Notes under the pieces: model-generated
Told to the model about the DNA's origin: nothing
Databases searched by the model: none
The model's input: the letters and a program-made list of their open reading frames with translations, nothing else
Made by a program: the position numbers and the translations under genes
Part shown: positions 1-11,200 of the stretch, in pieces
How the letters are laid out: every line of letters starts with the position of its first letter
Position numbering within the stretch: the stretch's first letter is position 1
NCBI GenBank assembly: GCA_000469685.2
Contig: LS997565.1
Location: 9,926,505 to 9,990,504, forward strand
Direction of reading: 5' to 3'
Length of the DNA: 64,000 nt
Source: Haemonchus contortus
Taxonomy: Eukaryota; Nematoda; Chromadorea; Rhabditida; Trichostrongylidae

Positions 1-54
1 CTGGCTATAGGAAGAAGTGAATCACTGCTACCGTATCAATTGGAACCCCGACAT

Positions 55-335
55 TTCCAGACCCTTGGCGCCGGTCAATCTGATGTGAGATGCGCCGCGC
101 ATTCGACTCCTGCTGAGATTCATAAAGATGTTTTGAATGCGTATGGGGCCTATAAAATGACGTGCGGTGTTCAGCCGATGTACAAGGTACTGCTTTCATC
201 CTCTCAAACGGGTTTGGTTCCAACTAATCGACCCGGGAAGGATGTTGTATTGACGGGTACTGATTTGAAAATTGATCCTCGAACCATGCATCCTAGAAGG
301 TGCGTCATTTGCCGGTGCACCACTTCTACCTATCG
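55..335 (-). mobile_element. tRNA-derived SINE, diverged copy
   Basis: Matches the SINE body seen at 4361-4653 in reverse: the cattcgactcc / gagattc block, tgcgtatggggcctata, acgtgcggtg..cagccgatgtacaag, and a tRNA-like head ending near 335. The B-box is worn (attgatcctcgaacc). It is an old copy with no clear target-site duplication. Confidence 0.7.
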
Positions 336-1195
336 ATTATCAATCCAGAAGTGAATCACAGATGTAATGGTTGTTTTTGCGGCAGTACCTCAGAAAACTT
401 CAGTGACTACAATACTACTACTGTGAAAGGATTACATCAATGAATAATATAGGATAAGTAACTGGAAAACTGAATAGCACCGTACGGCGTAGTTGTTGGG
501 GAGTATTAAGGTTATCTACCCATAGTCAATTGTTTTTGGTATTGAACTGGTAAAACGTAGTCCTTGAATAGATAAGACAGTTGATATGTGGCTCATGAAT
601 AAGTTCTGTCCGCCCATGAGCAGGCAAATAAAGAGCAAACGGATTCTTGGAAGTAGACCGGAATTTTTGATTTCAAGGTACTCCCTAGTTTGTAAGCTAC
701 CGTATTTTTTCCCATGGTAGATATCCCGAGCTATGCAAATGTTATGACAGAAGTAAACTCCGTCGTAAACAGAATGTCGTGCTCATAACATCATCTTTCT
801 GACTTCATTATGCACTGTACATCGACTACAATTTGATTTGTCACCCATATGGGAGCTATGTGTTCGATGGTATACGCTCCTATGAACCCATTAACAGAAA
901 CATTTATCGCTTATACGTTGTTTTCACTTGAGTGACAATTCGCACACGATAGGCTCTGCCTATCCTTAAGGACAGTGTCTCCTCCAATTGGAGATTTCTG
1001 AAGAATCTAATGAGGTTGGGATATTATCTATGAAAGCCCGGTTCTTTTATAATTCCATCTCTTCTTCGAGGATGTAGTTCTACTTGGAACCAGCTAGCAT
1101 CTTTGGCTCCAGAGCCTTTCAAGCTGAATGTGAACCTTCCGAAACTACAGAGTGGTGACCCCTACATCCTCTAAACAAGGGCGTATAGAATGAAG
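336..1195. other. Gene-free stretch
   Basis: No exon-like frames, RNA genes or recognisable repeats seen between two SINE copies. Confidence 0.5.
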
Positions 1196-1467
1196 CAGTG
1201 GGCGGCGGGCGCCCTACCACACGCGCGTGGTCACAGGTTCGAATCCCGGTTCGATATCCTCCTCGGCCAACCAGGCCTTCCATCCCTTCAGGGCCGACTA
1301 ATTTGTATCAGACTCGTCTGAAATGACAAAAACGCTGCTTTGCACTTCGGTTGGCCACCACCAGCCGCTGTATCGGCCACATACGCATTCAAAAACAGCT
1401 ATGATTCTGACTGGGAGTTGAATACGGGGCGCATCTCGAGACGGGATCGATTATCGCCAAAGAAGTC
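1196..1467 (+). mobile_element. tRNA-derived SINE copy
   Basis: The tRNA-like head has a clear B-box (ggttcgaatcccgg at 1228), followed by the family body: ggccaaccaggccttccatc, the gactcgtctga.. block, ggccacatacgcattcaa, the gattctgactgggagttgaa block and gggatcgattatcgccaaa. The A-box region is degraded. Confidence 0.8.
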
Positions 1468-2260
1468 ATTCCTTCGCTTATCCTTTAGACCATCAGTTAG
1501 GCTACCACAAGATCAACCAACCTGCCTGACCGGTTTACGCTATGAAAAGAAGCACAAACTGTTGGGATGGCAATTCTGAAGGCAATGAACAAATGATTGC
1601 TGCAGATTTAGAGGCATATAATGCTTTTAATACGTACTCCACGCAGAGGAAGACTGTCAACTTCGGAAAAAAGTTAAAAATTAATTTTTATTAAAATAGA
1701 AAATGCACAGAAACAATTAATTGCAATCGAATATTGATATGGCACAGAAATTTCTTCTGAGGAAGGCAGCCAGCAGCGCCGCTGTCGAATCGGGAAACGA
1801 TTCCTGCATTTCTCTTTCCGTATATCGAGACTTTCAAACTTAAAATTAAGAGATCTTTCTGTCGAAAGATTTTGGCACTTATAAAAAGACACCAACAATC
1901 GATATGATATAATTTAAACACCGAATAAAAATATACACCCGTGAGTTCTACCAAAGAAAGAAACGAATCTAAGGTGACTAAATAAATCGAAAAGGAATGA
2001 AGAAATTCGAAAACTATGGACACGGATATGAGTGGCACAACTGGAAAAGGCGCTGCTGCTATGGCATTCGGCGGATCGTTTCCTACAGTGACAATCATGC
2101 TGTATTTCCACAAGGCTCACTCAGTGGTGGTTGTGCTCCATGGAATGAGCACAAACCTTGCCGAGCTTGGCGTATTCTGACGTGCAGCATTACGGTAGGT
2201 ACGGTTGGAATTGCAAGTCAAACCCTTGATCTTGGACCATGGAACTTTCAGCCCGCCATA
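1468..2260. other. 3' flank of the DUF229 gene
   Basis: No gene seen. A 140-codon minus-strand frame here (2113-1691) lies downstream of the stop codon, starts with no signal and has low-complexity hydrophobic composition, so it is read as 3' UTR or flank. No AATAAA lies close after the stop codon at 2261. Confidence 0.45.
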
Positions 2261-5200
2261 TTATGCTTTGCCCGTAGTTTTCGATGGCTTAGGCACAGGC
2301 TTGCAGTGACAGAGGTGTTTCAATGAATCGTCGACACAATTTCCATTTTTCTCAAATCGATCTAGCCGTTCGATAGTTTTGGAAGCCATTTCAAAGCCAT
2401 TTTTTGTACGACGAACGATCGCCTAAATGAATGGATTCCTAGCAAAAAATGGTAAAAATAGTAATAAATCCTGACCAATATGCACGAAGAAGATAAGTTC
2501 TTGGCGTCTGAATCCCTTCTGGAGGAATTGCCGCATTCGACCCCAATTAACCACTCCCGAAGGATGGACGACTTGATTGGTCTAGGCGAATATCAAGCCG
2601 GGATTTGAACCGGTGACCATGTGTTAGGTGTGTGTTTGTGTTTGTCACTACACCACCTCAAGTCTTCAAAATTACAAAAAATTCATATACATAGTCAGAT
2701 GCTGAGAACAAATAAATTCCGGTCCGAACCTTGAATTCTCCATTGCATGGTGGCTGAGCTTTTACACTGATCGAATAGGTTCTGGTAACATGTTCAGGAG
2801 CATACGCTGCGATTGTCATGGTCTGAAAAGTTTTTTTTTTTGATCAAATATTCAAAGACGCTTGACGAGAGGAGCCTTTTTCGGTTACAAATGGATGTGC
2901 ATATATTCTACTCTTTATTTATTTATTTATTTATTTATGTATTACATGTCAAGCATGTGTGGCTGCCAGATGGCAACAGAAACAAAATCACATTAGAAAA
3001 TCATTAGAATCAACAAAATCACATTCATTAGGGGAATTTCGATAAAATACGATCCCAATTTCCCGGTGCCATCACTGGGAGACAAATGGTAACAACAATT
3101 TGGTAAATCGCCCCAGTTCATGACTGTTTCAAGGTGCTTGCCAGGAACTTGAACGTTTCAGCAGGGCAATTACCAGAATTTATCAATAAGAAGAGCCTTT
3201 TTCCGAAGAATGATTGGTAGTAGGTTAAACGCCTTCTCAAAAGGTCTTCCCACCCAAACGTTCCCTATAGGCCAGCCAGAGACTTCTTTCTTCTTTCGAA
3301 AGTTACTATAACACCCAGACCAGCTACCGTCTGGACCAGCTACTAATTACTGGCCTAAATATCTTTAGGGTACGGGCTGGGGGGACTACAACACAGGTAA
3401 GCTGTAGACTCACATAACGGTATCGTAACGTCTCGCACAGGCCAGTGACATTTCTTTCTTTGAGAATTAAATTCACATGTTGTATAAGGTATCGTCCTGC
3501 ATCCGTAGCCAACGGTAATGACCTGGAAAGTAAAAATGAAAGTCATATACAAAAAAAAACTGGACAAACAACATAACCGATAAAAATCGGGATTGTTCTC
3601 CGCCGACGCTTGACGCTCAACGCTCTACTCTGAAGCTTGCAGTCATTTCTATTATATCAGGGGTAAGTACATAGATGGTAGGCACATAGAGAACACGTTT
3701 TTGTACAGACATTACGCAAAAAAGGATGAGAGCGATACAAAGTTTCAGAACAAAGATCTCGCTAACAAGTAGATGGGTAGGAGGTAGGTTGAATAATCAA
3801 TCTGAATTCTGTCTCGTAGCCTACTCTCTTTACATCAACCCATTTCTCCTTCAAAAGACAACCAGACGCTATTTTTGCGACCATTGGCTAGAACAACTGT
3901 CGGAACCGAGATTTCAGTATACGAGGTTATACTCGATGGCTTCTGTCAGTTTGTCCGTCACGGTCCGACTACCTGCTGTCACCGCTTCTATTATTCACCT
4001 ACAACCAATTATCGTATCCACTGCTCTGAACTGGCAATGAGTCCACCCGAAAGTTAAGCAGAGGGATGTAACGCTATTAGATTTTGAGCTAGTTACCCAT
4101 AGATTTTAAGAAAAAAAAGTTGAAAATAGATTTTTCAAGATATTTGGATAGTAAGGGAACACTGAAATTTCTGTAAGGAAACCTGTGAGTGTACAGTTAA
4201 TGAATACAAGTGATAAAGTGGTAAACTATCCGGAGGATGTTGAGGTGATGGTCAACCACTCTGATTTAGGGGCCAAAAACTTCCCCCTAGGGTATTCCAG
4301 GTGTTTAGGAGAAAAGGAGAAATACCAAAAAATAATAACATAAATAAATATAGGCAAATATGGCGGAGTTGGTGTAGTGGCAAGTGGCGCACTATCTCAC
4401 ACGTACGGCCAGGGGTTCGAATCCCGGATCGATGCCCGCCTAGGCCAACCAAGCCTTCCATCCCCCCGGGGTCGGTGAATTGGTACCAGGCACGTCTGGG
4501 AGGATAAAAGCACTGCCTTGTACATCGGCTGGCCACCGCAAGTCATTGTATAGGCGACATACGCACTCATTACGCCACTACGATTTTGAATGGAAGTCGA
4601 GTGGGTGGGCGCCCCCTCAGACGGGATTGATTAACGCCAAAAACTTTATCCTTTATAGGCAAATACAAAAATCACCTTTTCAGTTTCTCCATGGGATACT
4701 GGCACGTACAGTATGTGACAGGTATTGGTAGATTTTTGCATGTCCTCTCCACATCGGTTTGCGATCGCAAAAATGATATACCGTACTCTCCAGCGATTTT
4801 CATGTACTGGCGATCCGTGAAGTTGACGGCCGGTTGATACTAAAGTGAGAATCGAGTAAGCTTAATGAAGCTCAAAATAGAGGAAGAGCAGAAACCTTAG
4901 GCTCAGGGTACTTTCTGTGGATGGGGGTACTTCTCCCCGAATTCCCACGGCATGCTGTAGTGGTACGTGTGCTGCAGCTACCGTATACTTCCACTGGAAA
5001 TTCAAACCTTCCCTTTCACGGTCGGATTCGGCAAGCGCGACGCGATTCTAGGGGAGAAGTTACCACGGCCAGCTCTCGCTTGAAATGTTTGTGGGGCACA
5101 AATTTGTAATCAAGCAAAAATTCTTTCGGTGGTATCCTACAGGCGAAAGTAAAGTTCGAAAGTTGACAATTGTCCCAAGAAATTGACTATTGTCTCATTG

Positions 5201-8200
5201 AGATGACAATCAACCAAAGAGGGCGAACAATCATTGGAATCCGGCGACCTCGCTTATGACCATCGCGGAATTTGACTTGATGGCTATGGAGCTCAACCCC
5301 GAACATTTAGGCTTACCTTGAGAATGTCCAGAAGAGTGGCACGAATGTCGTAGGGTGTCTGTAAACGTGCTGCATTCTCCTTCAGAATACTAAGAACGTC
5401 TGTACTCTCTCGGAGCTCCTTCGGTATTGACATCGAAAACATCGGATTGTTCACGTCGAGACTGCCTAATCTAGTACGAGTCACCTGGAATCAGGACTTA
5501 TCTCCAATCATGAATTATTTAAGAAATTGAGAATTGTCTCATTTGAAGGAGAGTGGATTTCAGATTACAAGAATTCACCTATGTGCTCATAAAGTGGATA
5601 TCAAGCGGGCGGTCGCGCGCGACTAGGTTATTCACTAGGCCTATTCCCACTTTCTCTACTATTTCTTAACTGCACTGCGTACACCGCTCTAATAAACGAA
5701 TATCTGACTTTTAGTTCGGTCTATCACTGCCACCTTTCTCCAAATTAGACTTGATTAATGACATGACACTTCATGACTATATTCGCATCCTTCAAATCCA
5801 ACCCACTATACAGACCCCGCCCATCCGCCCAACAACAGAACCATTAGACCACCCATGAGATTTTTTTACATCTGTGGACCTTCTATGAGCCTTGTATAAA
5901 AAAGAGTTTTCCCCACTAAACCCGAACCCCGCGGAAAGAGGCAATGATCCTGCGGCGCCTACCGTGTTCTACCACTGGGAATTCGAACCCTCTCCTTCAC
6001 AGTGCGCGATTGCGAACGGTTGCGGCGAGCACGACACGATTTTCGGGGGAAAGTTCCCACAGAAATCAAGTAAGTAAATAAACAAATTTATGTATCACCA
6101 ATACGTGGCTACGTCGTCGCAGCGGCATTATCAGTATTCACCTAGTATGCACTGCTTTTTTCAGCAACATCTCACTGGCAAAAGATGGCGGATCCTAGAG
6201 ACAATTATTCTGAGCAGAAGGGAAAACTCGTCCATCGGCATGGGACGAGTTTTGCCATAGCGCTACGTCCAGTGGACTCCAGTACCGCGATGGACTAATA
6301 ACTAGAGGTCAACGAAATCGGCCAAATAATCGCTAGGAGATATATGAATTGGTATTGAAATGGTAAAAATCTGACAAACCTTGCCGCCACGTAATCCGTG
6401 ATCTCCCATGAAGATTACGAACGAGTCGTCGAGCTTAAAATTGTAATACATTTTTTGAAAAACATCAGGTTGTTAGTAAACAACAGCGTCCTGAGCTTCT
6501 CTAAGACCCACAGTATTTTCCCCGTGAAAAACACAGCTTGGGAGGACTCCAATTTTTTCCTTTATCCATTTCTATCTCTTTTCTCCGGAGAACGTCAGTT
6601 GCGCGCGTCCGTCAAAAGTAGGTCATCCCGCCCACTTCGCGCGCGGTGCACCCAGCTGAGGTCTCAAAAGGGAGCCGGTCGGTTGGCGCGATGGGCGGGG
6701 TCGCCCCGCCCATTTGAGGCGGAGCGACTCCGCCCATCGCGCTGTTCAACTCGTTCAGATCGCGTAATCTTCTGCTCTCCTCTCCTGTATAGATGATAGA
6801 AGCCAATTCGATCATCTATAGAGGAGAGGAGAGCAGAAGATTACGCGATCTGAGATGTGCGCGCTCCTTCTGAGGCCCATTTGAGGCGGCGCGACTCCGC
6901 CCATCGCGCCAACCGACATGCACCCGTCTCAAGATGGCATTACAGCACCACCAGGTGCCAGTGGAGCAAATGATTTGCATTCGTCCATATTATCTTCTCT
7001 TTGGCTGACTGCCGTGGACCGAGCGCAATTCGTATTCCCTACTGGCAACTGCGACGTTTGTCAAAGATCGCGGGCTGACTGCCGCGTGCGACGGCTGCGA
7101 TGTAACCTAGTTTCAACGGACGCGCGCAACGAAGCGCACCCCTTTTCTCCAGCATTAACAGAGTGGTTAGGCACAAATAAAGGAAATTGAATGGAATTCA
7201 GCTAACGCCCAGTAATCTATATATCAGGTACGGTATATAACCATACGGTAATGGAGCAACAAGGGTACATACTGTAGCTTCTGTGGGAGGTTGGGAATGA
7301 AATTTAATCCAATAACCAGTCTGATAAAAGTGGGCATCATGAAAGTTATCTCTAGACCATAATGTGAAGGCGGAGTTAAAAATTCAAGAAGGAAGACAAA
7401 CCTCCCGAATTTTGTAAATCTTCGAAGAATCTTACCTTCTTCTTGTTATCGAGCAAGAAGCGTTGGAAATCTGCATCAGCATGAATCACACCACTTTCAT
7501 GATCATGGCCAAGTAGAGAGAGCCAAATCCAACCAAATTTTGGATGATCTATAAACACGCTTTTCAGTTCAAACTGTATTACAGTGGATTAATGGATTAG
7601 GCCATGGACTCGGATGATGAATGAATAATTCTCAACTGACCATCTTTGGAGTGAAAATGGCGTGGATTTCAGTCTTGGCGCGTTAAAATTGGATTGAACC
7701 AAACTACCTTATATAACCCTTCTTGTTCTTTCAAGTCTACAGAAAAGGACTTATCAGGGCTTGTGAGAACTCAGACCAGAGTACAGGTATTCTGGAGCCC
7801 CTCAAAGGCACAGTTCACGATAATTTTGAGTAATCCAAATTATGATGAAAAACGGAAGACAAGATCGAAACTAGTGCGACTGAGGTGAAGAAACTGCGTG
7901 CATCGTTGTTTCCAAAGTGAAAAGAGCCTTCGAAAAAACGTTTGAAAAGGGGACTGTACGAGAATGAAACCAGAAAAGTGAAGAAGAGTGGGGCGTCCGG
8001 ACGAGCTTAACAGTGTGTTTCACTGCACACGTGTGGGTCCTGGTGCGAATAACAGACAATGGTAAGCAAAAATTCATTCACCTATAAGCATAAATACACA
8101 AAAAAAACCCTAGTAACAGCAAAAGTAGCTCATCTTTTTCAGCTTCTAGGAGTAGGAAATTAAATAAGGGATCGCGGCAGCAAAAAGAAAAACAGAGGAA

Positions 8201-11200
8201 AAAAGAAAACAACATCTCATTACTCGGCGACAGCTGATTGTGTGTGGGTCCTAAAACGAGTAGTTGCAATCTGTATTGTCTCGGCACTCGTCTAACGTGA
8301 CACCGATCGAGGGGCGGGAGAGCGAACTACGGCAGCAACGGGGCTTCCACTATGCCCTAAGCGCCAAGATTGTGGGATCGAAAGGGTCCCTTTTACCACC
8401 CATGGGGACGGGGGGCGTTGAATAATCCTGAAGGAAGAACTCAGAAACCTTTGTTACCGTGAACCGTGCCTTCAAGTATTGTAAGGGTGTATGCCAAATG
8501 TCCAGGACCCGTCCATGAATGCAAATGGCATTCGAACAAGTAATACGAACAGGTTGATCAAAGTCAACTGCTTTACTTTTCTCATTTTGTTATTAATCGC
8601 TCGCTGAATTGCTCCATTCGGGTGTGAGTACTTCTCCCCGAAAATCGCGTCGCGTTCGCCAGACCCCAGTCACATGGCAGGTTTGAATTTCCGATGGAAA
8701 GATACGGTAGTCGTCCCGGAACCACTGTTATTTGCAGTGGGAATTCGGGGAGAAGTACCGCCAACCGTTTTGTCCGAATTCCGTACCTTTGTAAGAATTC
8801 ATGAACTCCTCCAGATATCGAAGAATGTCTTGGTGCTGCTCAATGCAGTTTTCTGGACTGTACGTTTTCTTGAGCAGTTTGCTGACGTCTCTCTCGAGTG
8901 CTACTTGGAATGGCCTGAAAGAGACAAACCCGTTCAACACGTATTCTTTTTCGTATCCCAATTTGAGAAAATACTAACTAAAGACCTCATGTAATGATCG
9001 GTCGGTTGCTTTTTGAATCCCAAACAACCTGGCCAATTCAGCGTTCCTTTCATCCAGTCCTCGGCGAGAAGGGTCTGTAAGGCCATTTGAGTATGAGAGC
9101 TATAAAGGAGTAAGGATTAACGGCAAAGCCTTTTGGCGTCAAACCCTCCCCGGTCGTGGGATATGCCCGACATTTAACTTCAACTCAGAATCAGTGCCAT
9201 CCATGTTCGCCTCTGATTTCGACGCTCGAACGTCTTAGTCGGGGCGAAAAAAGCTGGAGCTCGTACAGAAAAATTTAGGACCTGACCTAACTGTTCTCTT
9301 CCCTTTTCTTTTTTTTTTGCTTCTCCCTAGCGATAACCAAGCGCCGTAGCAGGGTCCGTTGGCCCTTTCTCCTCTCTCTCTGTTCCTCCCACAATATTCC
9401 CCAATCCCCTACCCCCCCCCCCCTGTCGTGAGCTCCTCCATAAATTGAATAGGCAAGCTAGATGAGAGGGGCATACTTTATATCCTCTATTTGCGTAGTC
9501 CTTGAACAATGACGTCTCGTTATCCATGTATCTCTGGCAGAAACTCTCAAATGTCCAATCCGGTTCCAGACTGGGGAGACCAAAAAGCGATCGATCGACT
9601 TGTTCCATACTTTTGCCTAGAATCTGATTTCTTGGAACAAAGCCAAGATTGGAAGTAGGCCAAATCGAATTCATTTGCACAAGCATCAATAACATCAAGG
9701 TGACTAACCAAACCAAAGAGCCACGCCGTTCGGCCGACTGTTGAGTCCAACTTTGTTCACATGTGGAAAAGTGACCGCATCCATGGATTTCTCCAAAAAT
9801 TGAAAGGTACGTGGTAGATTCCTGAACAACTTGTATCAATTACTCAACTACTTTCAGTCTGGAACTTGGGAAGTTCGCCTGAAGGGGTTGATGGGGAATT
9901 GTCAAACCGTATTTATTAGGTAGTTCATTCATTGCTGCTGTTAAATGATATGAAATTTTTTGAAACAGTCGCTGCCACAGGTTTGGAAAGTATCAGGAAC
10001 CATCTTCTTGGTGGGGTGACGTGCTCTTCTTCTCTGACCATGAGAGACCATCTCCCCTCCCGCAGTCGACCAACCAGCTGATTTTAATTACAGTAAATCC
10101 CAGATTGATACCCGCTCAGGCCAAACCAAACCTTCCATCCCTCCGGAGTCGGATATTTGGTGCCATACCGGTTTGGGAGGATGAAAGTACCAAAATGTAC
10201 ATCGAATGGGCCGTTAGTCATTGTATGGACCACCGAAACTCCCCTACGATTCAGTGGGGAAATTGAATGCGGGGCGCACCCCAAAACATGATTGACTGAC
10301 GCCAAAAGACTTCGAAAATTTTAACCTTGTCGCCTGTGATGCAGCTGTTGAATCAAGCAGTATGACATAGACGTCATATAAGTTGGCGTCGACAGGGATT
10401 TCTTCCTTATTCTCCCTGAAATGTCAATTTGGTTAATTCTGTCATATTATAGGCTGCACGCTTTGTTGAGTAAGTATAACTAAAGCAATATATTGTGAGC
10501 TAGAAAGTGTGAGCAGTAAAGAAGCCAAGGTCAGTAACAAACTCACGTTTCGATGATTTGGGCGTGAACCATTTGATAGATGTCATTCCCGTCTGGATCT
10601 TGGCATGATGACTCCACAATATCACAACGAAAGTCTGCATCCTCAATGTTAACCCATCGTCCACGTTTGTTCCTCAACTCTGACTTCCTTACGAGGCATC
10701 TGAAATTTGATTCAAGTTTGTTAAAGGCCCAGCTCATGATAGTTTCGGAGTACTCCTTAAGTCGAAAAGCGGAAGTATTGGTTGTTAATCGGTGAAGGAA
10801 ATGAAGCGAGAGAATTTGCCGATTTTGCGAAGAATAAGGCTCATTAAAAGTAGTGAAAACAGAGGCTGTACGAGATTATCCTATGACGAATGACATGGAA
10901 GGGATATTTGGACGAAATTTTCATTGTTGCAATGGCGCAAAGAGCTGACTACATCAAGCCTATATTGACCAGAATAGCCTTTTACTTCTGCTATGGATCA
11001 TGGCAAGTAGTTGAAATTCCTCAAGGGATTCCCTTATGAAGTGCAGCCTCTACAATGCCGTTAAAACCCGTCCGCGCATAAACATATAACAACTTTTGAG
11101 CCTTTATAACGCCCTAACTAGGGCGTTTTCCGACGCAGCATGTGGTATGCGAGGAACCACAAATTCATCCTAGTGAGATATCTCATATATCAATTTTATC

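Noticed and set aside
1196..1260. Possible true tRNA gene (good B-box)
   Set aside because: The anticodon arm and acceptor stem do not form, and the sequence continues into the SINE body.
1691..2113. 140-codon minus-strand open frame downstream of the DUF229 stop codon
   Set aside because: No domain, no splice support, biased hydrophobic composition; position fits 3' UTR or flank.
7376..7436. Read-through extension of DUF229 exon 9 (VRFFEDLQNSGG)
   Set aside because: A strong gtaaga donor follows the KKK codons and joins in phase to the next exon; the extension would end out of phase with exon 10.
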